A stretch of 64,000 nt of DNA. It comes from Ancistrus triradiatus. Lineage: Eukaryota > Chordata > Actinopteri > Siluriformes > Loricariidae. The notes under the pieces were generated by a model. That model was not told the origin of the DNA and did no database searches. It was given only the letters and a program-made list of their open reading frames with translations. The stretch's first letter is position 1; every line of letters starts with the position of its first letter. The stretch lies in contig JAJAGP010000014.1 of assembly GCA_025084515.1 (NCBI GenBank), forward strand, positions 1,554,551 to 1,618,550. Reading direction: 5' to 3'. Both the position numbers and the translations under genes were made by a program. Of the stretch, positions 23,629 through 35,900 are shown one piece after another.

Positions 23629-23967
23629 CTTGTCGGGACCTTTTTGGAGAAGGATTTATACCGCAGCAGGACGGTCACCCAAGAAACACCTCATTTTTCG
23701 CAACAATTACTTAAAGGCCTGAGAAGATCAAGGAGTGCTGAATGTTTTTTTCTCAGTCACATGATCCAAACCCTTTCGAGCATTTAGGGGGCAATTGAAG
23801 ACAGAAAGCCAAGCATTCAAAAATGTCACAAGGTGCTCTTTGGAGCATTGTAAAATTCCAGAGATTGCATGCTTTCATTACAGCAAAAGGGAGAGTAATA
23901 AATGCATGACTTTGAAGCAAATTTGAGGATTTTTATCTAGTGGTCTCAGACTTCTGACCTCCACTTT
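23629..23967 (+). mobile_element. 3' half of a second Tc1-like element
   Basis: Read in plus sense this gives a broken transposase C-terminus: a QQDGHP motif near 23665-23682 corresponding to the second catalytic Asp region, and a DPNPFEHL-like segment near 23764-23790 corresponding to the final Glu region. It finishes with the terminal repeat GTGGTCTCAGACTTCTGACC TCCACT. The 5' half is absent: it abuts copy 2 of the GTTTACATG family directly. Frame breaks make it inactive. A different subfamily from the 19.2-kb element, because the terminal repeat differs. Confidence 0.75.
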
Positions 23968-24600
23968 ATGTACGAACAGGCAAAGAGAAGGTAGGAGCAA
24001 AGGTTACTAAACAAACAGGGAAATCTCGTCACGAAGATCATCCACAAACTGAAGGAAAAAAATTAAAAAGAAGAGCAGAGCTTAAAGGTTTAGGTATGTT
24101 TTGCATATTTTCTAAATAAAAAGAACAAGATGTTTGGAGAAAATAAACTGAAAAACAAAAGATTCCTTTTGATTTTAATGCATGAATTTCAAAACAATCG
24201 ATGGGCACTTTTCTAGACGACACACTAGAATCTTTGTACCCTAATGGTTTATCAAATCCACAAACCATTAATTGACCAGGAATGCGTGGATTTTGCAATG
24301 GGCTGTATTAGCATAGAAAGGACTTTAAACCAATTTCAGGCTTCCCTGTGCACTCCAATGCCCCGGATACGTGAGTACCATACCCTACCTGTCAGCAGAG
24401 CAGTGCCAGGCTCAGTGTGTCGGCACCGCTCGTTGAACAGGCCTCGTAAAAGGCCCGACACACAATAAAGCTGCACCAGGAATGGCAGGCAGCGGCTCCA
24501 TTCACACTTAAAATAACTAGCCAAGTTCTCTTTAAACAGCGCCAGGCCACGGCTGCTAATAAAAAAAAAATATACACACAGGATTAAATGTATTAAAATG
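23968..24600. other. Non-coding, nothing recognised
   Basis: AT-rich then mixed sequence; overlapping short frames on both strands without domain content. Confidence 0.4.
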
Positions 24601-24840
24601 AGCAAACTGGAAAAGAGGCAGGAGGGGAAAAAAAATCACAGCTGTGTGTCGGAGGGGGGGTGCCGAGGGGAAAAAGCTGGCAGTCAGTGAGAGGGAAAGG
24701 GGAAAAAAATGGGGGGAGGAAGAAAAACAGGTCCCACAGAGCTACCGTGCAGGCGCCAGTGAAGACAGCGCGGGAGGGAATGGAGCGTAGCGAGGGGAAA
24801 GGGACTGAGGGAGGGAGGGAAGAAAGCTGCAGAAACTTTC
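24601..24840. repeat. Polypurine low-complexity tract
   Basis: G/A-rich on the plus strand, with GGAGGGGGGG, A8 runs and GGGAGGGAGGGAAGAAAG. Open frames here read as Arg/Gly/Lys strings. Capable in principle of triplex or G-rich structures. Confidence 0.6.
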
Positions 24841-25433
24841 AACAGATGCGTGAAGCCCTTGTCAGCATTCCTGGTAGGTAACGCAAGGTCAGGAGCTAGC
24901 AGGAAGACAATATGAGGACTATTTGGGCTCCCTCAGTGCCAGATGTGTTTTAATAAGACGACTGCCCTGGCAACTAATAAGGTCAGCCTCTGGCTCCAGC
25001 GAGACGAGCAAACAAGTAGACTCTTGGCAGGAATTCAGCACGGACTTGGCACGGACCCTGACTCGGCTTCCTGCTCGGGGAAAAAAAGGCAGAACGCGCT
25101 GCAGTCATTCCTCCTGCGCCCGGCTTTTATTAGACACTTCCCTTTTACGCACAGCAAAGACAAGAGTGAGCGGGAAAAGGAAGGGAGACAAGTAGAGCGA
25201 CAACGGATAGGACAGAGACGAAGGTGGTGAAATATGTGAATCCTCTCCTAATATTCGCAAGGCCCCGGTCCCGTCCCCGCGCTCGTGGGTCCTCCTGAAC
25301 ACCGCGCACGGATAAAGCCCCGATAACGCATCGCTCTCCGGAGATTCAAATCAAATCAGAGGCGCAGCAACCCAGAGTCTGGAGGAAAAAAGGAAATAAC
25401 ACAAGCCGAAGAACTTCGGGAGATCTGGCACCC

Positions 25434-25645
25434 TTCAGCAGGCCTTTGTTTATGTTCAGGCGTGCCAATTGTTCTCGGAGGGGAGCGCTCCCCGCTCCAA
25501 ACAATGTTCCCCATTAAGGCGTTTTAATCATGCAATAATCATCCAGGGACGAATCTAAATATTTGCAAATGTGGGCCGGCTCGAAGTCGAAGCAAAATAA
25601 TCTCTGCTCCGTGCATCGCGGCGGAAATCCGCGTCAACGTACGCG
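25434..25645. promoter_or_regulatory. Candidate conserved non-coding element
   Basis: Repeat-free block with a perfect 14-bp palindrome GGGGAGCGCTCCCC (25480-25493) and dense homeodomain-like TAAT/ATTA words (TTTTAATCATGCAATAATCA at 25523-25542; CTAAATATTTGCAAAT at 25556-25571, the last part octamer-like). Such blocks in long introns of developmental genes are often enhancers. Conservation cannot be seen from one sequence, so this is a guess by texture. Confidence 0.25.
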
Positions 25646-26368
25646 TGAACGAGCTAATGAACCTTATAGCCATGTGCGCGTACAAACACCATAACAAACA
25701 CAATCGCGCGTTCTCCTAAACAACACAGGGTGTGAAATATGAGCAGAGCCTCAAAAGACAATAGACATTTTCAAGACTTGGAATCGATGCACTCAGCAGG
25801 TTTAAAAGCTCCTTCCCACACCCTACTTAGGTCTGTGTGGAGTTTGGTATGTTCTGCCCATTCATAAGGGAACAAACTAGTGTTGTTTATATCAAGTTCA
25901 CTTTTCATCCGCTAGGCTCAGACACTCAAATTCTCAACCAGATTTCTTTCAAAATGGCAGACTCCCTTCTCTAGCAGGCGTCCGAATGTGATCTTCCACA
26001 GGCACATCTGTTTTTTCACATCATTTGACCTGGATTACATGTTTGGGTTCCTCGAACAGCTGTGAAGGGTCATTAGCATGGACATGAGCTATAGATCAGT
26101 GGAATTGCACCACAGTTTGGATTATGCCTATCATCCCTCTGCCAGTTTGACTCACAGGCCTTTACAGCGCGTGCAGGGACGGACGCAGAGCCTCGCTGCT
26201 CCCAGAGAGAAAGGAACGAAGGCACTGATACTGGAGAGGCAGCAGCTGTAGAGACTGTTGAAACTTTATAGACTGTCCGTTGGTCTTTTGGATGACACTT
26301 GATTTTGCGTTGCTCATACCCTCTTACATATCTTCTTTTTTTTGTAAAACATTATCAGACCATAGCTA
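25646..26368. other. Non-coding, nothing recognised
   Basis: Unique sequence, no repeat family or exon supported. Confidence 0.45.
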
Positions 26369-26726
26369 CAGTACTGTGCAAAAGTCTTAGGCCACCATTA
26401 GAGTAGATATACCATACATTTACAGTATTCAAGTAGCCTACACTTGAGCATCTGCTCTTTATCAGGATGCCAAGTTGACCCCTCCACACTCTGAAGGGGC
26501 TTGATCAGGAGTGGTGTTTTTTAAAGAAGAAGCCAAGAAACACTTTCAGAAGGAGAACAGGGTGAAAAGGCCAAGCTAAAGCTCACAAATATTGGAATGA
26601 AGACCAGTGGAAAAGAGGATCATTATTATGGAGTGACGAATCCAAGTCCAGTATGTTATATATGGTCGATATACCATTGCTAAAATAACAAATCTATTGG
26701 TGGCTTCAGACTTTTGCACAGTACTG
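26369..26726 (+). mobile_element. Short Tc1/mariner-type relic with both inverted repeats (CAGTACTGTGC family)
   Basis: Left end CAGTACTGTGCAAAAGTCTT directly after TA; right end ACTTTTGCACAGTACTG, its inverted repeat. The 358-bp interior keeps a scrap of transposase in plus sense: a tryptophan/lysine-rich segment followed by a WSDES-like stretch near 26615-26650, the usual neighbourhood of the first catalytic Asp. Internally deleted, hence non-autonomous. Related copies lie at 41288-41544 and 61583-62005 in opposite sense. Confidence 0.82.
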
Positions 26727-26774
26727 CATCTTGCCTGTAATACTGTAAGACAGTCTCTTCACCTTACATTCATG

Positions 26775-26900
26775 CTGAATCGTCTAACTGGCAGCACAGG
26801 GTGCAAGGCAGGACGCAACCCCTGACATGTCCTGGTCAGGGTGGTTTTGTACCCTCTGCCAGTCTGTCACAGGGTATCGTTGTATGGGATGATCCCCAAG
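26775..26900. mobile_element. Type 2 SINE scrap
   Basis: GGCAGCACAGGGTGCAAGGC and CCAGTCTGTCACAGGGTATC resemble head and tail words of the type 2 SINE, badly decayed and possibly in mixed orientation. Confidence 0.3.
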
Positions 26901-27965
26901 GTCGATGGTTCGCCAACCCAAACTTCACATCTACATATTAAGCAGTATTAAGGTGACTCTCATATCACTGTGACAGTACAGATTCTCTATTTCGCTTTTT
27001 CTCCACGAACCGCACCTGAGTGCAGAAAGAAGATCCAGCATCATTCATAAGGGCCGAGTGCAGATCAGGAATCTGCCTGGATGAGAACCGTCCACTGAAA
27101 AGGATCCATGATGGTGCATCCAGTTGGACATACAGCACTTGGACTGCTTATTTGAGAAATCCTATTAATGATAGATGAAAGTTTTATGAAAGGAAGGTGA
27201 AGGATTAAACTTGCAGATTATTCGCCGCTTTATTCATTCTTGATGTCAAACAGAGGTAGACTTGGGACTTAGGTGTACTCTGTTGCATCCATTATACATC
27301 CATCAGCGCGTTTTTGATCCGTTACCACATTTTCAGGGTTCGTAAGCATACAAAGAAAATAAAAAAATATTAACTTTGTACATCGCCGACCAACAATAAC
27401 ATTTCCTGCAGCTTTGCTCCACAGTGGATGAACATAACTGAACTGCAGGGTCTCCATGTCCCCTGTAATGACGTTTATTTTGCTATACTCTGGCAACCAG
27501 TCTCAAAAATGAAGAAATGTCGTAGCTCTAAGAATATCAAAGTGAAAGTAGCTAAAATTTTCAAACCAAAGCAGGGGGTTTACTTTGAAAGATCTCAGTA
27601 ACATGAACTGTGAGCTTCAGTTTCTTTCAGCTTCCATACGCAGCATATTTTACAAGCCCAGGCTTCAATGTTAAGTCTGTAATAAGATTCAAACTTTAGT
27701 TTGTTTTTAAGCAAGGTCAGCAGTGCTAATCACTTAGCTGTTCAGCAAAAGCTTACGCTTGGTAACCGGTGACTTACTCAGCTAGCTGATATACTAGGGA
27801 ACAGCTACACCCAAAAGATTTATGTGTCATTAGAGCTTAAAACAGCTAAATAAGTCTTGCTAGAACAAGACTAAGAAACTATAATCGCTAAATGTTTATT
27901 AATGATGTTAGTAAAGTTGCTTGATGTTGTCGTGAATTCAGTCTTGAGAAGGACTGCAGACATGT
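26901..27965. other. Non-coding, nothing recognised
   Basis: AT-rich unique sequence. Confidence 0.45.
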
Positions 27966-27967
27966 AC

Positions 27968-28001
<34 letters not shown>
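27966..28001. repeat. (TAT)12 trinucleotide microsatellite
   Basis: Pure ATT/TAT repeats, encoding a run of Tyr in the plus frame by chance. The only long trinucleotide array in the window. Confidence 0.95.
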
Positions 28002-28002
<1 letters not shown>

Positions 28003-29730
28003 GTCCTCATTTTCACATTTTAACTTTGCACCTTGCTTGCATTTGTGCGTTTCTTGTTTTGTAGTCCTTTCTCCACAGTATCCTATCACAAAAACACAGG
28101 GTTAATGTATGGCCAAAAACAGCGTCCAGTATAAAAAATGTAAAAAATTTTCTTCTTGGCGTAGAAGTGAAGAAAGAAGTGAACAGCAAAAAACAGGTAC
28201 AAATGCCAGCCATACAGCCCAATATAATATGAATGGCATTTTGGAAGTTTTCCCATAACATCCCACAAGCCAAGCGCTTTCCTATAAGAACAGATGACCA
28301 ATGTCATCAATAATCTCAATACTCGCATTCGGAACGGTTAGAAACTGGCAGATGAACAGGCCATGGTCTAAGGGGTGGCACACTAAAAGCCACTTGCTAA
28401 GCATTTGGTTTGGTGGCTGTTCTCCGTTACTGTAATCCCGGCCACTGTGGGCTCTCTGCTGGTCAAAGAGGCCTGGAAAAGCACCGAGTGGTTTCCACAG
28501 TGGCTGCCAGCATTTTCACCAGTGCTGTATGATTAGAGAGTCATAATCCTTCAAAAACCATGAATGCAGGGCATGAAACAGGAATCGTATGATTGCAATT
28601 ACTAGAAAACAAAGGCAAGAGTGACAACAGGCGGCGAGGCGACGCCAGAGTTTTCTTCTTGTTAGAGGCTTGTTTTTTCTCCGCGGGTTTTGGAACCCGT
28701 TCAGCTGTATCATGTGGGATCTCTAATATCAGTTCAAACCACAATTCTTTTATGAATGAAGCGACTGACGTTCATCAAGAAAGGCAATCCCCAATTTCCC
28801 AAGATCACGATCTTTATGAAGCCTTGCGTACGATTAACACGATGCGAAGTCGGTTCTAATCAGCTAGCGTACGGAACCGAGCCTTTAACGATCTTTTCAA
28901 ACCAAAGAATATGCCATCATCTTCGCTGTCAGCTTCCACCAAAACAACAACAGATTTGGCCGAGAGAGCAATTCCTAATAAGGAGATATCGCTTGTCCTG
29001 TGACAGTTGACTAGGACGAGTGGTTTGTAAGACATATCTGCCAGGGAATGTTCTTGCCCTGAATGTTAAATAACAGAATGGATCGGACCAGACAATTTTC
29101 ATTACACTCTGGAAAAGAGGGGTTAGTGGTGATGAATGTACATAGTTGGCTTTTTAGGGAGGTATGCACTCAGCTCAACAAGCGCTGGCTTTGAACCATG
29201 TCCAGGAGGGACTGGAAGCGAGGTACGGTCTCCCCCAAGAGGAAACAGGGCTTTTGCCCAAAACTAGGCTTTCCAGCAAGCCGTGTGATTACACGTGCAG
29301 GTTTTCCCCCTTTACCTCCCCTCCTTAGGCTGCTCATAAATCAGCATCTGCTTTGATAAGGCGCCACGCTTCCCCCCAGGCAGCCGGTACGTCACTTCTC
29401 ATTCTCTCTCGTCGGAGAAATGATGGTCCCCGCTGACCCCGATGTTTTTTTCCCCGATATGTTGCAACCAGCACAATGAGGCATTTGGGATGGAGGGATG
29501 GAGGTCAGGAGAGAGTACGAGAATGGAATAAATCTGCTTCATTATCATTATGTCCTGCCCGTGAGGTCACGATAAACTTGCACTTGCTGGAAAACACTCT
29601 TTTTGGGCCGTGATGAATGTTGCCCTGAATGAAACACGGACTCCTCTGCGAACACACTAGATCAGGAGTTGCGTTTGCTCGGACAATTTTATTCAAAACT
29701 AATTCTACAACTGAGACATTGCGAGTCAAA
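28002..29730. other. Non-coding, nothing recognised
   Basis: Mostly unique sequence; the overlapping short frames at 28013-28328 and 28516-28859 have no domain content. Confidence 0.45.
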
Positions 29731-29940
29731 GCAATTAAGATGAAGGGCTTTGCTCAGAGCCCCAACAGTGGCAGCTTGGAATTGCTACCCTGAACCATCT
29801 GGCCAACAGTCCAGCCACTTTTCATTATATACTTTTCCTGCTCGGGGATGTGAGGATCTGCTGCCTATCCCAGGAATTCACACGTCTGGAAAGGATACCA
29901 GTCCATCACAGAGTAACCGCTGCTGATGTGCCAGTGATGA
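29731..29940. mobile_element. SINE scraps (types 1 and 2)
   Basis: GGGCTTTGCTCAGAGCCCCAACAGTGGCAG (29743-29772) matches the reverse of the type 1 body; GGATACCAGTCCATCACAGA (about 29893-29912) matches the reversed tail of type 2. Confidence 0.45.
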
Positions 29941-32900
29941 TCCCCACATCCGGCTTCCCCTCTCACTGTTACCGCCAGACCAGAACCAGCGACCCCCGAG
30001 GGCCAGGTTTCCATTGTACAACATGCACAGGATCCGTTTTGCTGCCACATAATGAACACACCTATAAACACAGACGTTAGGTTATGTTGTTTCTACAACT
30101 CATCAGTAAAGGCCAGCAGATAAAAAAGCAACACGCTCGGCAATTAACAAATCCTTTTCTTTGTGCAGAAACTGTACGGGGTATTCAAGGTGTTAGGGAT
30201 GTGCTGGAGACCAAAGTCAAGGCCAAGCTCATCTGTCAGTCAACAGCCATAACGCTGAGTCATCATACCCTCACACTCCTACAGGAAATACCACAGGAGA
30301 ACTTCCTGCATGCCACATTTTAAACAGTGGCACTTTTTAAACGTGGAAGGGATTGTAGGCACCAAACTTTAGGCAAGAAATGACACATGCTTCAACATAT
30401 TTTCCTCTCACTTACTACTAACGTCCTTTTCACACTCATAAACCAAACTAATCACCAGGTTACCTATGCTAGTTTTGTTTCATTCACACAGAAACTGGTG
30501 AAACACCATCTAGAAACCAGCAGACCTCATCTCACCAGAGGTGGGATGCAACCCACCTGAGCCTCTCTGGTTCTAGACCCGTCTCTGGAGAGGAAGGGAC
30601 TGTCAGTTACAGAGCTGTATCCCTGGTTTCTGATTTGCATTAGCAGCCCAATAGATGTCCACTAATCACTTGGTGAGTTGGGCATGGCGCCAGTCCATCA
30701 CAGGGCATCAAACGCTCGCTCATTGACTTTAAACTCAATACATCCTGGCATAAGTGTATAATAAACATGATGTGCCAAACAAAAGTGACTAAACAAATGT
30801 GCCAATTCCGTTTAAAAACGATTCTAACAGTGCCCTCTGAAGGATGTGACTTCTAATGCAAGGCATGTCTCCAGAATGGAATGCAGCTAAACATATATAA
30901 AAAAGACATATATCTGGTTGGTTCATCCTCTGAACTCCATTCCATACAGACCAAAGGCATGATCGGTAGAGAAGATCTTACTCATACCAATTATAATGTT
31001 CAGAAAAGAAGCCAGTATGATCAGAGAACGCTAGAGCTCCTCCTTTGTAACTGGTCTGACTGAGCTGCAGATTCACTGGGCTAATGAGAAGAAGGAAGCG
31101 GCCATATGGTTCCGCTCAGCAGTCGCCCATTTGGGCAGACACCTCGGCCATCTTCAAACAAGCCCAACTAAAACAGCTGGCTGATCGCAGCAGATCCTGC
31201 TCGCGTGCATGCGCGACAAACACAAGCAAAGAAACTTAATCCCGTCAGCGCATGCAGGCTCGCTCATTAAAACGATCTGAACAAGGTCATCAGGAAGTGT
31301 GCGAGAGAGAGAATTTAATATGGTGCGAGTCCGGAGAAGGCTGTGCTTTCCAGTGCTTACTCAAAAACAAGTTAGGTTTTAGTGCTAGTTCATGCCCCAC
31401 CAGCTCGGGGGATGACTTTTGTTTGTCCGAGTCACTTCTGTTTGGAAGGCTAGGGAGTTACTACTGAAAATTACAGTCGTTTCAACATGACCACTCACAC
31501 CATCAATCGTAGTAAGCCCAATTTCTCTGCTTTTAAATAAGATTTCTTCAGTATTTGCTCCAGATTGAACAGCATGCACAAGTCAGCTGGTTAAATCTGA
31601 AATCAGTTTATGGGCTTTTAGTGCTCGGACAGCGCAAAACAATATCTCTCTATGTTTTCCCACTTTGTAGCGCAAATGCACACTAATGACGTAGTTTCTA
31701 GTTCAGACTTCCCACTTCTGGGGTAAGTCGAAAGCACCACTGGTTGTGCATAGTGGGATTGTTTTGGGAAGTGAATCTTTCCCGGTGTGTGAGAAAATAG
31801 CAGAACACTGCCGCAACCACAGAAAAACATTTAGTCAGCCATAAAGTGTAGATAAACTCAGGGTTGGTACCAAAAGGGAACTGGGAAAAATCTAAGAATC
31901 TAAGACAGCGACAAAACTCTGCTCACCTTGTCTTTTCCTTGGAAAATACTTAAGTACGCTCATTACATTAGGGCTTTATAAGTGTGTCTGTTAACCAACT
32001 TAACTGCATAATGCGTGCACAGGGGGCAGAGGTGAGAATTAAGTCACCAAGGCGTTGGATTAGTTAACTGATTGGATGGATTGATTCTTTTGGGTAGCAC
32101 ACCGCGGCTGAAAAATAAAAAACAAGACGCATATGATCCGGCTACATCTCAAACTGCCTACAGATCTACTAAATAATATGTTACCTTGTGGTCTAACACA
32201 CCAGCACATCACTGCGGGGGCCGGCCGAAGCAGAGTCCCTAATTTGACCCCTACTGCATATACATTTATAAAAATACATCCATGTTCATACCTGGATAAT
32301 CCAATTCAGTCAAAACAAGGCACCAGGGCAGGAACCAATGCCAGCAGGGCACACACACACTCATGCACTTACTGGGACAGTTTACAGACACCAATTGATC
32401 TAACATGGCTTTTCGAAAACACAGACAAACTGAGGATCTCTGGAACCTCAATGCCAATCTTCAAGGGCAATAATCAGATAATAATTAGAGTAGTATATTA
32501 TTCTACATCAACAGGTCGTGCACTGAGAGAAGTGTAACGTAAGGCAAGGAGAGGAGTAAGTGCTTAAGCAGTCGAGAAGTAAAATCACACCGTACTGATT
32601 TCTGAAGCACTGTAACATTGAACAAGACTGTTTGTTTGGGTCTGCATTCTCACAAGACACGTCGCGTCTACAATAAATGTAAGCATTTAGTGATACTTGG
32701 GGTAGCTTTGGTATTGGAACTGAAACCCCTGACGCCCAATGTGAAAGCACAGCTTAGTTTCCTACGCCCGAAAACTGTGGTACAAATCTAATTGGCTCTG
32801 TGTGGCTGATCTGTGCTGATTCTGTCTGTGCTAATATTCGCAGAATCTCCAGCCACGTATGTGATCGTTTGCATATTTTCATCCGCGCGACTGCAGGGAA

Positions 32901-35900
32901 GTCTTTTGGAAGGGATTCATTGATGGTGATGAGTTGTTCGGAGCTGGTGAACATTTTTCTGGCAGTCCCTGGTGCTTCTTCCCCTCCTCCTCCTGCTCCG
33001 TGCTGGCGGCCGGCCCGGCTCTGAAGCGAACTTAAACAAACTCCTGTTGCAGCCATCTGCTGGGCCTGGGGAATAAATCAAACAGCCTCGGAGCCGCCAG
33101 CGATCGAGTTACCATGAGCAACGCTGCCCGCGCGCCTGCCTGGAGCCACCACTGGCCTCCACCGGCCAACATGTGGCCACACTAATCCTTCCCAGAGAAA
33201 CGGGGAGAGAAGGAGGGGTGAGCGGGGCTACACTGCTGGAACGTCATGTTTTGATACAGCCTGTAACGCTGATATCTATCCTGCATCTGCAAGAACGCGT
33301 ACGTGTATACCTTGCTGCCTGTACGTTGGTCTGCTCCTCGCAAGGTTCCCTGTCATATGCGTTTGGTTGCTTTTAAGGCTTGACAGCATGGCTGTATTGA
33401 GCTGGAATTAAAAATTGCAGAACTTAACGGCTTAGCGTGTTACACAAAAACATTTAGCACCAGCAATAAATTTCCACCGAGGAAAATCACATTCACTTAT
33501 AATATTCATGACAAATCGCGATCTGTCATCTGCATCGACTGGCCAGTTGCTTAATAGGGCTGTAATCGTGTTTGGCTTGGAAGCGGCCGTTCCGAAAGAA
33601 CGTGCTACGAGTCGCAATGGAAACACATACAGGCTCGTCCGAGAACACGCAGCTCATGCACACACATTTGCACTGGTTTAGTCTTTCAATCGCTCATTTC
33701 TTGGCGGCTTTGGTTGTATACTCAGTCCTGTCAGCTTTATAGCGTGTGCAGTCGGAGAGCACCCCACTGGGAGTTCGGTCCGTGCCGCTGGCTCCATTTT
33801 TCTCTCGACAACCTCATTGAGACTCACGCACAGAGACCTACTGAACATCCTGACCTGCCATTAGTCTCTCCCAGACACACATAGACACTTACACACACAT
33901 AGACCTGGGTGATGCATTCAGCTCCGGTCAGTGCACTCCACTGACCCGCACAGGCCAACTCAAACTATAGCGGCACTCAGAGACAGAGGATCTGTTGAGA
34001 GCGATGCAGGAGACGCATAAAAACACAGGCATGAAGATCATCAGTTATTCCAAGGAAGTCCACTCCAGTTAAAATGTGTTTCATTCTCCAGTGGCTCTGT
34101 CCATCAGGCGCGATCGGGAACTGGAAAGAACCGAGCTTTGTGGATTCCATCCATAACATCAGTTTCCACTACAGCCAGATAGAACGAACACACACGGAAC
34201 GGCACGCATAAGCCCCTGGATGGATGTTCTATAAAATCGGACTGTCAGTCGTTGGCCAGATTCCAAGGTGTATGCAGAACACATGAAGTTCAGTATCAAC
34301 AGCTATGGCATTGAGTAAAATGAGTCAGAAGAAGGATTTCTTTTGCTGTATAGTAGAAAGACAATTTGGATGGCACACAGACCCCAATCAATGGAACCGT
34401 TTGGGACGGAAGACAAAACGATGAAACATTCCTACAGTCGCTCAGTAGTCTAGTTTAGATACTAACAATATTAATTAAAACACATTTGAAAACCTTTAGT
34501 ACAGTACAGTCATTCCTACCTTTCTATCTCTTATGACACTTAACAAAAATGGCTGTGATTCTCTTTTCTGTCATTCAGATGTGAAATAGACATATATAAT
34601 ACAGATTTTTTGTGCAGCTTTTTAAAACTCTCATTGGGCTCTTTATGCTTACGTAGAAGGAACGAATAAAGAGTAATTCCCTCTGCATTGTGTTTGCCTA
34701 TCATTTCAGTGTGTGTGTAATGAATCCCATAATTAATCGCTCTATAAACTGAACTTGTAGCTTCTTACTAATAAAAATGGAGTGGAGGCAACATTCTGTC
34801 AGCTATGATATGTCAGTTATGTTAAATAAATACATGCTCACTTAGTACATAAACTGATTTCCCAGGCTTTGCATTCAACTTACAGTCAGTTATAATATAT
34901 AGGGTTATTGGGTTGGATAGCAAAGTGGGAAAGAATCGCTACTGAATCAACCAGCAAACGTATTAAAATGATGCAAAACCGATAGAAAACTACAGAACAG
35001 TTGAGATTATGGTGAGACTTTATTGATATTAATGTGCTCTTGCACTACACACGTTGTTCCACAGGTATGTTTTGAGTACTTTCTAACTTTTCGACAGTTT
35101 GCATAAAATGAGTAATGTTTCGTACTTTGCTCGTTCTTCCTTACGGCTTCTAAGGAGTTTTTCCTTTCCACTGACACCTTAGGGTTGCATATAAGGCGTT
35201 TTATGCAGGGGGCTCATTTAATCTGTTACAACATGCATTTAAAAATTAGGGTTTAGGTGTGGGACAAAATCCAACCGCATGACCATTGTTTGTTACGACT
35301 CTCACACATTTCATGTGCGACCAAGTTTAAATACACACCGTGACACACTGGGTGTGTGTGGTAACCCGTAAGACTCGAGCGTGGCATAAGTTCCTCACTA
35401 GCACAGAACGGCTGCTCTCGATCAGAGGGCCAGCTTAGATCCGTGTCTGCAAGGAATGCCACTGATGTCAACACACTGCCCAATCTGTCGGAAACTATTC
35501 CAGAACTACAGAGCCCGTGTGATCCCCGCGCTGGCATGTTTTCCCACTCCGCCCCCGCACACACACACGCGCGCACACACACACAGAGCAGCGACGCTCG
35601 TGTCCTGCCGTGGCCTCTCGCCGAATCTGAAGCAGGAAATCGATACAGACCTTTCGACGCAGACTCTGTCTGTTTGTCGATTTTTTCAGATCCTTATACA
35701 CATGACGTGCTTTAATTTTCAACGACAGCTCTGAATGTGAGAAGGCAAATCCTCTTCTAAGCCCTGAATCATGTGAGCGGCAATGCCCAGAGGTCAGGCA
35801 TTACTCAAGTGCCTCTCCTGTAGCCTTCCAGAGACTGCCAGCTGTCTCAGCACAAGGCCAGGTGGTTATGGGGATGGAAGGAAGGGGGGCAGAGCAGAGA

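Noticed and set aside
27966..28001. Possible CRISPR-like or coding Tyr repeat
   Set aside because: A plain trinucleotide microsatellite without spacers; eukaryotic context.
32133..32537. 134-codon plus-strand open frame
   Set aside because: Could look like a small gene, but has no recognisable domain, no start context of note and no supporting signals.
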